Source of the DNA: DATCRE01 sp964235605
Lineage (GTDB): Bacteria; Bacteroidota; Bacteroidia; Cytophagales; Cyclobacteriaceae
Length of the DNA: 64,000 nt
Reading direction: 5' to 3'
Assembly: GCA_964235605.1 (NCBI GenBank)
Contig: CAXSCR010000002.1
Span: 124,001 to 188,000, forward strand
Below the pieces are notes generated by a model. The model had not been told where the DNA came from. It made no database searches and saw nothing but the letters and a program-made list of their open reading frames with translations. Both the position numbers and the translations under genes were made by a program. The number at the start of each line of letters is the position of its first letter. Position 1 is the stretch's first letter. Shown here piece by piece: positions 54,574-63,847 of the stretch.

Positions 54574-55449
54574 ATGGTAAATTATAATCCGAAGGTTTGG
54601 TATAGCCTTATTTTTCACTCCTATAGCCAGCACGTTATGCGCACATTATGGCCTGTTTTAGGTTTCATGGCTGCCTTTTCATGTTTATGTTGTTACCTTA
54701 TACTCAATGTCTTCAGGTTACATGAAGGCGATTTTCATAGTACCATAAGCATGCACTCGCTGCTTGGTATTGTGTTGGGTTTATTTCTCGTATTTCGCAC
54801 TAATTCAGCTTATGAACGCTGGTGGGAAGGTAGAAAACTTTGGGGTGGACTTGTAAACAGCACACGCAATTTTGCACTTAAACTCAATGCTTACATAAGC
54901 CCTGAAGAACATGAGGAAAGAGAATGGTTTGCTCGCATGATCTGCAATTTTGTATTTGCTATGAAAGAAAGCCTTCGATCAGGGGCGCAACTCAATCTTT
55001 TGGACTTAAAAAATGGTGAGTTAGAGGAATTAACTAACGTAAGACATAAACCGAATAAAATTGCTTCTTTGTTATATAAGAAAATAAACGCTTTATATAT
55101 TGAAAAGCGGTTAACGGGCGATCATATTATAAATCTGGATAAGGAGTTGAAAGACTTCATTGATATTATAGGTGGTTGTGAGCGAATCAAAAACACACCG
55201 ATCCCTTACTCGTACACCATGTATATCAAGAAGTTTATATTTATATACATTATAACACTACCATTTGGTTTTGTTACCACCTCAGGCTACATGACGGTGC
55301 CGATTGTGGTTCTTATTTCTTTTGTATTGCTAAGTGTAGAATTAATAGCAGAAGAAATAGAAGATCCTTTTGGAAAAGATGTTAATGACCTACCAACTGA
55401 TGAGTTAGCAGTAAAGATTAAAAAGGATGTTCATGAAATTTTACTTTAA
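54574..55449 (+). CDS. Bestrophin family (UPF0187) ion channel
   Basis: The protein has 291 aa from ATG 54574; a TTG 42 nt upstream is less likely. It belongs to the bestrophin/UPF0187 family. The N-terminal segment YNPKVWYSLIFHSYSQHV precedes the first helix. FRTNSAYERWWEGRKLWG with VNSTRNF is the family hallmark, and the late membrane helices contain IPYSYTMYIKKFIFIYIITL. Four or so membrane helices are visible. Bacterial members form pentameric ion channels, selective for cations or anions depending on pore residues, which I cannot judge here. It is a single gene that overlaps a small convergent gene by 4 nt. Confidence 0.9.
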   Translation: MVNYNPKVWYSLIFHSYSQHVMRTLWPVLGFMAAFSCLCCYLILNVFRLHEGDFHSTISMHSLLGIVLGLFLVFRTNSAYERWWEGRKLWGGLVNSTRNFALKLNAYISPEEHEEREWFARMICNFVFAMKESLRSGAQLNLLDLKNGELEELTNVRHKPNKIASLLYKKINALYIEKRLTGDHIINLDKELKDFIDIIGGCERIKNTPIPYSYTMYIKKFIFIYIITLPFGFVTTSGYMTVPIVVLISFVLLSVELIAEEIEDPFGKDVNDLPTDELAVKIKKDVHEILL

Positions 55450-55568
55450 AAAATTGAACTGAATATAAAATAAAGAAAAATTGAAGCGATCAATACTGCA
55501 TACATAATCAAATCTACCCTTACATAGGGTTTATATTCTTTATAAAGTTCTTTTAACCTCTTCAACAT
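55446..55568 (-). CDS. Small single-pass membrane protein (40 aa)
   Basis: This complete 40-aa frame begins MLKRLKELYKEYKPYVRVDL, continues IMYAVLIASIFLYFIF and ends SSIF. It has a basic amphipathic N-terminal helix and one membrane helix. Short proteins with the EYKPYVRVDLxMYA segment are a recurrent hypothetical family in Bacteroidota. The stop overlaps the bestrophin stop region by 4 nt on the opposite strand. The function is unknown. The conserved form argues that it is real despite its size. Confidence 0.65.
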   Translation of the reverse strand: MLKRLKELYKEYKPYVRVDLIMYAVLIASIFLYFIFSSIF

Positions 55569-55727
55569 GTCGCCATATTATTAAATTAAAATATAGCAGC
55601 AAGGTAACTATTTAATCCTTATCACGTCTTTGGGATGTACGTCGATAGTAATCATTTTTATTTTAGAAGCAAGTAAGGGTTAAATCCGATACAATTGTCT
55701 AATAGAGAAACTACATAATTAATTATA

Positions 55728-58082
55728 ATGATGCGTTATTTACTTATTACAGCCCTTATGTTTATTGCCTGCGTTGCTTTCGCACAGGAAAAAGTCACGT
55801 TGAATGGTTATGTTAAAGACGCCGAAAATGGCGAGGAATTAATAGGAGTGTCAGTCTACGTTCCACAATTAAAGGCTGGTGTTACCACCAACTCTTATGG
55901 TTTCTATTCAATTACAATACCCAAAGGCACTTACGATATTCAATTTAGTTTTATTGGCTTTAAAACACAAACAACGCGTTTTGATCTGACCAAAGATGAG
56001 TCAAGAAATATTGAATTAGCAGCTGAAGCAACTTATATCGAAGAAGTAGTTATTGAAGAGCGAGCAATCGATGCCAATGTAACTGATGTGCAAATGAGCA
56101 GAAACATTATTAACATGGAGCAGGTGCGCAAACTCCCAGCGCTATTCGGTGAGATTGACATTATTAAGAATATTCAGATGTTGCCAGGTGTTCTCACCGC
56201 GGGCGAAGGCACCTCAGCATTCTATGTGCGTGGCGGTGGCGCCGATCAGAATATGATATTAATTGATGAAGCACCTATTTATGATCCTTCCCATTTGTTC
56301 GGATTGTTTTCGGTGTTTAATGCAGATGTTATCAAAGATTCGGAGTTGTACAAAGGCGGTATACCGGCACGCTTTGGAGGTAGACTTTCATCTGTGCTTG
56401 ACGTTAGAACAAAAGATGGAAACAATAAAAAGCTAGCTGTATCAGGAGGCATTGGCATTATGGCTAGTCGTCTTATGATTGAAGGTCCAATAAAAAAAGA
56501 GAAAAGCTCATTTATAATTTCAGCCCGTCGTTCTTATGTTGATGTTTTTTTAAAAGCTGCGAAAAAGGATAATTCAGTTTTTTTCTACGATGTCAACGCC
56601 AAAGTAAATTGGAAAGCAAATAATAGTAATCGCTTCTTCCTTTCTTTTTATCAAGGCCATGATCAGTTCACATTTAACAGAGGGGATGGAGGCTTTGGAT
56701 GGGGTAACACGACAGGAACATTTAGATGGAATCATCTCTTTAATGAGCGTTTGTTTTTGAATACATCTGTTATTGCAAGCAAATTTAATTATGCATTGGA
56801 GATTAACGATATAGGGGGATTTAAATGGTCGGCTGGTTTGCAAGAATATAGTTTGAAGAATGATTTAGCATACTATATCAATACTCAAAATGAACTCACA
56901 TTTGGATATCATGTAACGGGTAAGAAATTTGATCCTGCTAAAATATCCGTAGGCGGGGGGCAAGGTTCATTCTTTGATGCTTATGAGGCAGAGCACATGT
57001 ATGCACTTGATCACGGAATTTATATAAACAATCAACAAAAGGTTAATGACAAGCTAACGCTTGATTATGGAGTGCGTCTGTCTATTTTTCAAAATATTGG
57101 TAAGGGTAACGTGATTCTATATGAAGATCCATCCGATAACACCACAATCAATCCAATAGATACGTTGCATTATAAGTCATTTCAAACAATTAAGACTTAC
57201 ACGAATTTAGAGCCACGATTAGGTATACGTTACGTTCTTGTTCCTGGGCAATCAATTAAACTTTCCTATAATCGTATGGTGCAGAACACCCATTTGATTT
57301 CAGCAGGTACAGTTCCTTTACCTTTTAATACTTGGAATCCAAGTGGCTATTATTTAAGGCCACAAATTGCTGATCAAGTCGCAACAGGATATTTCAGAAA
57401 TTTTAAAGACAATGTTTATGAACTCTCGGTAGAGACTTACTACAAAAACATGCAAGATGTAACTGACTTTGCTGACAACGCATCCATTCAGCTGAATAAA
57501 AATCTTTCAACAGAATTTCGTCAGGGCAAATCATGGTCATACGGTGCAGAATTTATGGTGACTAAAAAGGAAGGTAAATTAACGGGCATGTTAAGCTATA
57601 CATTGTCTAAGACGACACGCAAAATACCTGAAGTGAATCTAGGTAATTCTTTTCCAGCAAATTACGATCGAAGAAATGCATTGACCCTGGCTGCAACCTA
57701 TGATTTAAATCCGAAATGGTCGTTCGGTACGAATTTCACGTATAGCACGGGAAGACCGATAACATTACCTGCGGGCAAGTATGAATACAACGGATATCAT
57801 GCTGATGTAATCACCGAGCGTAACGGCTATAGACTTCCAGCTTTTCATCGGTTAGATCTATCTGCTACGCTTAATCCACGTAAGAACGCGAATAGAAAGT
57901 GGCATGGCCAATGGATATTCTCGATATACAATGTGTATAACAGAAAAAATCCGTTCTCAATTTATACACGCATAAAGCAAGATGACAACAGAATTCCAAA
58001 TGGTACGGAAACAGAAAAAGAAGCAAGAATGATTTATCTCTTCCCCATTTTGCCATTTGTTACCTACAACTTTAAATTTTAA
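55728..58082 (+). CDS. TonB-dependent receptor with carboxypeptidase-regulatory-like domain
   Basis: This 784-aa outer-membrane receptor has a signal peptide (about 1-20, ending ACVAFAQ). A CarboxypepD_reg-like domain (about 22-105) has TLNGYVKDAENGEELIGVSV and SFIGFKTQT. The plug (about 120-235) contains GEGTSAFYVRGGGADQNMIL and GGRLSSVLDVRTKDGNN. A 22-strand-type barrel then runs to the terminal FVTYNFKF. It imports a substrate using TonB energy. The gene for a DUF4249 lipoprotein follows 4 bp downstream, a standard pairing in which the lipoprotein probably serves as surface lid. The substrate is unknown. It is intact, unlike the SusC gene at 29-32 kb. Confidence 0.92.
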   Translation: MMRYLLITALMFIACVAFAQEKVTLNGYVKDAENGEELIGVSVYVPQLKAGVTTNSYGFYSITIPKGTYDIQFSFIGFKTQTTRFDLTKDESRNIELAAEATYIEEVVIEERAIDANVTDVQMSRNIINMEQVRKLPALFGEIDIIKNIQMLPGVLTAGEGTSAFYVRGGGADQNMILIDEAPIYDPSHLFGLFSVFNADVIKDSELYKGGIPARFGGRLSSVLDVRTKDGNNKKLAVSGGIGIMASRLMIEGPIKKEKSSFIISARRSYVDVFLKAAKKDNSVFFYDVNAKVNWKANNSNRFFLSFYQGHDQFTFNRGDGGFGWGNTTGTFRWNHLFNERLFLNTSVIASKFNYALEINDIGGFKWSAGLQEYSLKNDLAYYINTQNELTFGYHVTGKKFDPAKISVGGGQGSFFDAYEAEHMYALDHGIYINNQQKVNDKLTLDYGVRLSIFQNIGKGNVILYEDPSDNTTINPIDTLHYKSFQTIKTYTNLEPRLGIRYVLVPGQSIKLSYNRMVQNTHLISAGTVPLPFNTWNPSGYYLRPQIADQVATGYFRNFKDNVYELSVETYYKNMQDVTDFADNASIQLNKNLSTEFRQGKSWSYGAEFMVTKKEGKLTGMLSYTLSKTTRKIPEVNLGNSFPANYDRRNALTLAATYDLNPKWSFGTNFTYSTGRPITLPAGKYEYNGYHADVITERNGYRLPAFHRLDLSATLNPRKNANRKWHGQWIFSIYNVYNRKNPFSIYTRIKQDDNRIPNGTETEKEARMIYLFPILPFVTYNFKF

Positions 58083-58086
58083 TTCC

Positions 58087-58917
58087 ATGAACAAAATACT
58101 TATAACTCTTGCAGTACCATTTTTACTTTGGTCATGCGATGTACCCATACAACTGGACCTCAATCAATCAGAATCAAAAGTAGTTATTGAAGGGTTAGTT
58201 ACAGACCAACCAGGAAGACAATATGTAAAAATAAGTCGCTCTGTAGATTTTTATGATTCAGGCCAAGTTAGAGTTACCAATGCAATTGTAACGGTAACAG
58301 ATGATTTGAATCAGGTATTTTTGTTTGTTCATAATCCTGAGAATAAGGATGAGCGTACAGGTTATTATGTTCCTGTAGTTGACTTCGTTGGCCAAATCGG
58401 ACGTACGTATACATTAACAGTTAATATTGATGAGGAGACTTACAATGCCTCGGATAAATTATTTAGTGTGAGCCCGCTAGATAAAGTAGATTTCAGAATC
58501 AACGAGGAGGAAAAACGTGATCCAGAAATCAGGGGCAGATTTTACGAAACATTGATATTCACCAAGGAACCTCCAGATACCAAAGATTTTTATTTGTTTA
58601 AACTTTATCGAAATGATTCTATCAAATACGGTAATGCAAATGACATATATTTTAGTGATGATGAATATCTTTCTGATAACATTGATGGGTTTGCTCTCCC
58701 TGTATTTTATGCCCCAGGTGATATCGCAAAAGTTGAAGCATACAGCATATCCCGAAGTTGTTATGTTTTTTATTCAGACATGCAAAAGTTACTAAATAAT
58801 GATGGTGGTTTGTTCGGTTCACCACCTGCTAATTGTCGCAATAATATAGACAATGGCGCCCTTGGCTTTTTTCAAGCGAGTGCTATGAACATAAAGGAGG
58901 TAGTGATTGAAGAATGA
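58087..58917 (+). CDS. DUF4249 domain-containing lipoprotein
   Basis: The protein has 276 aa from ATG 58087, which begins with the lipoprotein signal MNKILITLAVPFLLWSC (lipid Cys at residue 17). An earlier in-frame ATG lies within the receptor gene. The DUF4249 domain starts DVPIQLDLNQSESKVVIEGL and continues with YVKISRSVDFYDSG and the late CRNNIDNGALGFFQASA. This family is encoded next to TonB-dependent receptors with carboxypeptidase-like domains, as here, and is thought to assist them at the cell surface. It shares an operon with the receptor. The ligand is unknown. Confidence 0.9.
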   Translation: MNKILITLAVPFLLWSCDVPIQLDLNQSESKVVIEGLVTDQPGRQYVKISRSVDFYDSGQVRVTNAIVTVTDDLNQVFLFVHNPENKDERTGYYVPVVDFVGQIGRTYTLTVNIDEETYNASDKLFSVSPLDKVDFRINEEEKRDPEIRGRFYETLIFTKEPPDTKDFYLFKLYRNDSIKYGNANDIYFSDDEYLSDNIDGFALPVFYAPGDIAKVEAYSISRSCYVFYSDMQKLLNNDGGLFGSPPANCRNNIDNGALGFFQASAMNIKEVVIEE

Positions 58918-59037
58918 TAGTCTAAACTTTACCGGCTTTATTTAATTAGTATCTTAACTAATCGCCGCCACATTTATCACACATAATTTGCTTTTTCCGA
59001 AAGGGAGTTGAATCTTTCACGTTGGTAATCATACCCA

Positions 59038-61992
59038 ATGAAAAAAAATCAACTCCTTTTCGCTTTTTTGATCCTTCTTACGCTGAGTACGCATGCTCAG
59101 GTTATTTTAGAAAATAATCCAACCGGCCTCAAATGGTATCAAGTAAATACAGAACACTTCCGTGTTTTATTTACCAAAGGCTTTGAACAGCAAGCACAGC
59201 GAATGGCAAATACCTTGGAGCACCTGCGTGTGCCTGAGGCAAAAAGTATGGAGAGCGCACCACGGAAGATCTCTGTTATCTTACAAAATCAATCTGCTAT
59301 ATCTAATGGCTTTGTAAGTATCACCCCAAGGCGGTCGGAGTTTTATACCATGCCTTCACAGAATTACAATTTTTTAGGGACAAACGATTGGCTTAACATG
59401 CTAGCATCGCATGAGTATAGGCATATAGCCCAGTACCAGCATGCAACACGGGGATTTAATAAAATGGTATATTATCTGTTCGGCCCCAATACATTAGCAG
59501 CCATGGCGCATGTAGCGGCACCACAATGGTTTTGGGAAGGTGATGCCGTTGCTACAGAAACAGCATTTACACACAGTGGACGCGGTCGCATTCCAAATTT
59601 TGATTTGTTATTTAAAACCAATTTAATGGAAGGCCGCACCTTCAACTATCACAAACAATATTTACGTTCTTATAAACATAACATACCCAACCATTATGTT
59701 CTCGGCTTCCACATGGTAAGCTATCTTAGAAAGAAAACCAATGATCCAGATATTTGGGCAAAGATCACGGCAAGGTCATGGAACCTACCCTTCATTCCAT
59801 TCGCATTCTCAAACGCTATTAAAAAGGAAACTGGTTTGTATGTCACTGATCTTTATAAAAGCATGGCTGGTGATTTAAAAAAAGAATGGCAGAAAGAAAT
59901 TGACAACTTACAATTAACACCTTTTGAAAAAGTACCCACCAACAGAAGAAAAGGCTATACAGACTATACGTTTCCACAAATGCTAGACGATGGTAGCATA
60001 GTAGCTATGAAGGAAGGTATCGGTAATATTGAGCAGTTTGTTATACTAAAAAATGGTAAGGAATGTAAGGCATTTACACCTGGCTTTATAAATGAAGCGG
60101 GCATGTTATCAATTGCAGATTCTAAAATTGTTTGGAATGAATTCGGTTATGATCCCAGGTGGATTAAACGGAACTATACTCTGATTAAGACTTATGATTT
60201 TAAAACTAAGAAAAAAAGAAGAATTGGTTCAAGACATGAACGCTTAGCAGGTGCCGCTTTGTCTCCTGATGGTAAGCAAGTATTAACCGTAAGAACAGAT
60301 GCGTACTATAAAACTACGCTCGTAGCAATTGATTTCACGAGTGGAAAAGTTGTTAAAGAATTTGCTAATCCTGAGAACCATTTTATAAGCATGGCGCGTT
60401 GGTCTGATGATGGTAAAAAGATTGTTGCTCTTAAGACCACGTCATTAGGTAGAACTGTTTCATTGATTGATTTTGATTCAGGAATTTCGAAAGATCTACT
60501 TCCTGAAAGTCATGAGAATATCGGTTACCCTATTCTCGCTGGAGGTTATCTTCTTTATAACTCACCCGTAACAGGTATTGATAATATTTTCGCATTAGAT
60601 CTAAATACACATATAAAGTATCAAATCACATCCAGTAAGTACGGAGCTTATAATCCAGTGATATCTAAGGATGGTAAAACCATGTATTACAATGAACAGG
60701 GCCGTGATGGGATGGATGTTGTGTATGTATCGTTTGATCCGGTTTCATGGAAGAAATTTGAACCTAACATAGATCCAACAAAATCCATAGCAGATATTTT
60801 AACTGCCCAGGAAGGTATGCCTAATTTATTAGACAGCATACCACAAAAGCAACTTAAGGTTACAAGATATTCAAAGTTAAAAGGTCTAATCAACCCCTAT
60901 GGTTGGGGTGTGTTTCTTGATAACTCACTCACACAAGTCAGTGTTGGTATTTCATCGCAAGATATTTTAAGCACCACACAAATTAATACGGGGTATTATT
61001 TTGATGTCAATGAAAGAACCGGGTCATGGAAGGCTTCAGTAAGTTATCAGGCGCTATTTCCAATAATTGATGTACAGGCAACACATAGCAATAGAAAAGT
61101 AAACGAGGGTGATATTGCATACCTCGATGTGGACTCTAGTACTGTAATTCAAAATCTAACCTTTGATTGGAAAGAAACAACGTTAGAAGCAGGTTTACGA
61201 ATACCATTAAATCTAACCGCGTCAAAATTTGTGACCAATATGATTATTTCAAATTATGTTGGATATACTGCTGTTAAAGATTTTCACAATAGTATAAATG
61301 GCGAGGGAAGATTATTGCCGCGGACAAAAAATTCAATATACTTTTTTAGAGATTACATTGATGGAGGCAGCTTTCTATATAATCACTTGGACTTTTCTTT
61401 TCACCGACGCCTTAAAACTAGTAGAAGGGATATAAATAGCAAATGGGCACAATCCTTATTTATTAACCACTACAGTACACCTTACGGAGGAGATTATTCA
61501 GGAAATCAATTTTCGTTATATGGTGTAGGATATTTTCCTGGTCTATTTAAACATCACTCATTGTGGGGGTATTGGGCTTACCAAAAATCAGATATACCAA
61601 CTGCAAACCAAATAACGGGTGAAGGACTAAACAATTATACCTTTCGCAATCACATACCGTTGCCACGTGGTCAATCGATCTCACTTTTTCCTGAATTTTA
61701 CGCCATGTCGGCCAATTATGCATTACCCATATGGTATCCTGATGTAGCTTTGGGTCCGCTCTTAAACTTCCAACGACTTCGCTTGAATACTTTTGTGGAT
61801 TATGGCTTTGGCCTAATTAAAACAAATAGGGGAAACCGATCATTTTCCTACACCACTGTAGGCGCAGAAGTAAAGCTTGATCTCAATCTCATGCGTTTTC
61901 TACCCCAATTTGATATTGGGTTCCGATATTCGTATGGGGTTGCGCCATCTGTTTCAAAATTTGAGTTATTGATAGGCACATTCAATTTTTAA
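59038..61992 (+). CDS. Secreted metalloprotease-like / beta-propeller / beta-barrel protein
   Basis: This 984-aa protein has a signal peptide (about 1-20, ending STHA). A zinc peptidase-like domain carries HEYRH at residues 125-129 (HExxH) and a candidate third ligand Glu168 in WFWEGDAVATE, the gluzincin spacing of MA-type peptidases. From about 300 to 600 are repeated DGK/SPDGKQVL/WSDDGKKIV blades of a WD40/TolB-like propeller. The last 380 residues alternate as outer-membrane beta-strands (SGNQFSLYGVGYFPGLF) and end LLIGTFNF. It would anchor in the outer membrane with the peptidase and propeller on one side. Its substrate and orientation are unknown. It is a single gene. Confidence 0.75.
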   Translation: MKKNQLLFAFLILLTLSTHAQVILENNPTGLKWYQVNTEHFRVLFTKGFEQQAQRMANTLEHLRVPEAKSMESAPRKISVILQNQSAISNGFVSITPRRSEFYTMPSQNYNFLGTNDWLNMLASHEYRHIAQYQHATRGFNKMVYYLFGPNTLAAMAHVAAPQWFWEGDAVATETAFTHSGRGRIPNFDLLFKTNLMEGRTFNYHKQYLRSYKHNIPNHYVLGFHMVSYLRKKTNDPDIWAKITARSWNLPFIPFAFSNAIKKETGLYVTDLYKSMAGDLKKEWQKEIDNLQLTPFEKVPTNRRKGYTDYTFPQMLDDGSIVAMKEGIGNIEQFVILKNGKECKAFTPGFINEAGMLSIADSKIVWNEFGYDPRWIKRNYTLIKTYDFKTKKKRRIGSRHERLAGAALSPDGKQVLTVRTDAYYKTTLVAIDFTSGKVVKEFANPENHFISMARWSDDGKKIVALKTTSLGRTVSLIDFDSGISKDLLPESHENIGYPILAGGYLLYNSPVTGIDNIFALDLNTHIKYQITSSKYGAYNPVISKDGKTMYYNEQGRDGMDVVYVSFDPVSWKKFEPNIDPTKSIADILTAQEGMPNLLDSIPQKQLKVTRYSKLKGLINPYGWGVFLDNSLTQVSVGISSQDILSTTQINTGYYFDVNERTGSWKASVSYQALFPIIDVQATHSNRKVNEGDIAYLDVDSSTVIQNLTFDWKETTLEAGLRIPLNLTASKFVTNMIISNYVGYTAVKDFHNSINGEGRLLPRTKNSIYFFRDYIDGGSFLYNHLDFSFHRRLKTSRRDINSKWAQSLFINHYSTPYGGDYSGNQFSLYGVGYFPGLFKHHSLWGYWAYQKSDIPTANQITGEGLNNYTFRNHIPLPRGQSISLFPEFYAMSANYALPIWYPDVALGPLLNFQRLRLNTFVDYGFGLIKTNRGNRSFSYTTVGAEVKLDLNLMRFLPQFDIGFRYSYGVAPSVSKFELLIGTFNF

Positions 61993-62077
61993 GGTTTAAA
62001 ATGGCTTGAATATCCTTTTTTTTAAACCTACTTTTGAACCCTTTAAAAACGAACCCATATTTAATAACACTATAGCA

Positions 62078-63733
62078 ATGGCAGAAATCGTAAGAATGCC
62101 CAAAATGAGCGACACCATGACGGAAGGGGTGATTGCAAAATGGCATAAGAAGGTAGGGGATCTTGTGAAATCTGGTGAACTAATGGCCGAGATTGAGACT
62201 GATAAAGCCACTATGGATTACGAATCTTTTAACGAAGGAACCGTGCTTTACATTGGTGCAAACGAAGGCCAAGCCGTAAAAGTGAATGATGTTCTTGCCA
62301 TTGTTGGTAAGAATGGTGAAGATTATGCAGCCTTATTATCAAGTGCATCCAATGCGGCCGCAAACGGCGGTAAAGTAGAGGGGCCGAAATCGTCAGCCCC
62401 CGCTAATGCACCTTCAACTTCTGCTCCAGCCGCACCAGCAGTAGATACATCTGGTATCAAAGCTGAAATAGTGCTTATGCCCAAAATGAGCGATACTATG
62501 GCTGAAGGCGTTATCGCCGCATGGCATAAGAAAATTGGCGACAGCGTAAAATCAGGAGAGCTCCTGGCTGAGGTTGAAACCGATAAAGCCACGATGGAGT
62601 ATGAATCATATAACACAGGTACCCTTCTTTATATCGGGGCCGAGCCAGGAAAAGCAGTGGCCGTCAATGGTGTACTAGCTATTATTGGTGAAAAAGATGC
62701 CGATTGGAAAACTTTATTAAGTGCTCATCAATCAAAATCTTCTGGCGCATCGGCAGCCCCAGCTAGTAACAAGGCTACAGATAAAGCTACAGAAGTACAA
62801 CCTACTGCAACAAGTAATGCAAATGCTCCAGGTTCAGCTGGCCACTCATCAAATGGTCGTATCAAAGCGTCGCCATTAGCAAAGAAATTAGCGCAAGACA
62901 AAGGTGTTGACATTAGCCAAGTACAAGGTTCAGGTGATCAAGGCCGTGTAACAAAACGTGACATTGAAAATTATAAGCCTGCCGCCTCACCTGCAGGAAA
63001 AGAGTCTAAGGCATCTGCGCCTGCGGTAGCATTACCAAAAGTTGTGGGTGAAGAAAGCTTCGAAGAAGTTGCTGTATCACAAATGCGCAAGACCATCGCG
63101 AAGCGCTTAGCCGAAAGCAAATTCTCTGCACCACATTTCTATGTAACGATGGAGATCAACATGGACAAAGCCATTGAAGCACGTAAAAGCATCAATGACA
63201 TTAGTCCTGTTAAGATATCATTCAATGACATGGTTATAAAAGCAGTCGCGGCTGCCATTCGTCAAAACCCAGATGTTAACGTTTCTTGGCTTGGCGATAA
63301 GATGCGTAAGAATCATCATATAAATATTGGTGTAGCAGTAGCCGTTAAAGATGGCTTGCTTGTACCCGTTATTCGTTTTGCTGATAACAAATCGCTTTCA
63401 CACATTGCAGTTGAAGTCAAGCAATTGGTTGCCAAAGCAAATGAAAAGAAATTGCAACCTTCAGATTGGGAGGGGAGCACCTTTACCATATCTAACCTTG
63501 GCATGTTTGGTGTGGAAGACTTCACCGCTATCATTAACCCTCCAGATGCTTGTATACTTGCAGTTGGGGGTATTAAAGAAACAGCCATTGTTAAGAATGG
63601 TCAGCTTGTACCGGGCAATGTAATGAAGGTAACATTGTCATGTGATCACCGTGCTGTTGATGGTGCAGTAGGAGCCGCCTTCCTCAAAACCCTTAAAGGC
63701 TTGCTAGAAGATCCAGTTAGAATTTTAATTTAA
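62078..63733 (+). CDS. Pyruvate dehydrogenase complex dihydrolipoamide acetyltransferase (E2)
   Basis: The protein has 551 aa from ATG 62078, the normal N terminus MAEIVRMPKMSDTM; a longer frame from TTG 62006 lacks support. There are two lipoyl domains, about residues 2-78 and 128-205. The lipoyl Lys is Lys43 in ETDKATMDYE, and the same ETDKATMEYE recurs in the second domain. Ala/Pro-rich linkers follow, then an E3-binding domain (KASPLAKKLAQDKGVDISQV). The catalytic domain has SNLGMFGVEDFTAIINPP and the active-site CDHRAVDGA near the end. It transfers acetyl groups to CoA. The PDH E1 genes are not adjacent here. hslV follows after a terminator. Confidence 0.93.
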   Translation: MAEIVRMPKMSDTMTEGVIAKWHKKVGDLVKSGELMAEIETDKATMDYESFNEGTVLYIGANEGQAVKVNDVLAIVGKNGEDYAALLSSASNAAANGGKVEGPKSSAPANAPSTSAPAAPAVDTSGIKAEIVLMPKMSDTMAEGVIAAWHKKIGDSVKSGELLAEVETDKATMEYESYNTGTLLYIGAEPGKAVAVNGVLAIIGEKDADWKTLLSAHQSKSSGASAAPASNKATDKATEVQPTATSNANAPGSAGHSSNGRIKASPLAKKLAQDKGVDISQVQGSGDQGRVTKRDIENYKPAASPAGKESKASAPAVALPKVVGEESFEEVAVSQMRKTIAKRLAESKFSAPHFYVTMEINMDKAIEARKSINDISPVKISFNDMVIKAVAAAIRQNPDVNVSWLGDKMRKNHHINIGVAVAVKDGLLVPVIRFADNKSLSHIAVEVKQLVAKANEKKLQPSDWEGSTFTISNLGMFGVEDFTAIINPPDACILAVGGIKETAIVKNGQLVPGNVMKVTLSCDHRAVDGAVGAAFLKTLKGLLEDPVRILI

Positions 63734-63745
63734 TGACACATACGG

Positions 63746-63776
63746 ATCCCCGGAACAAAATCCGGGGATTTTTTTA
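63746..63776 (+). terminator. Terminator after PDH E2
   Basis: ATCCCCGG (63746-63753) pairs with CCGGGGAT (63762-63769) around AACAAAAT, followed by a T7 run. It lies 12 nt after the stop. Confidence 0.9.
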
Positions 63777-63806
63777 TTTAAGCATAAACGTAACACAACA
63801 CAACAA

Positions 63807-63842
63807 ACTAGAAGCTCGTAGCCAGAAGTTAGTGGCTAACTT
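63807..63842. repeat. AGCT-rich dispersed repeat, single block
   Basis: ACTAGAAGCTCGTAGCCAGA followed by AGTTAGTGGCTAACTT is the reverse complement of the unit at 5383-5415, with few changes. It sits between the PDH E2 terminator and hslV, directly before the hslV start, so it may overlap the hslV leader. Confidence 0.6.
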
Positions 63843-63847
63843 AAAGG

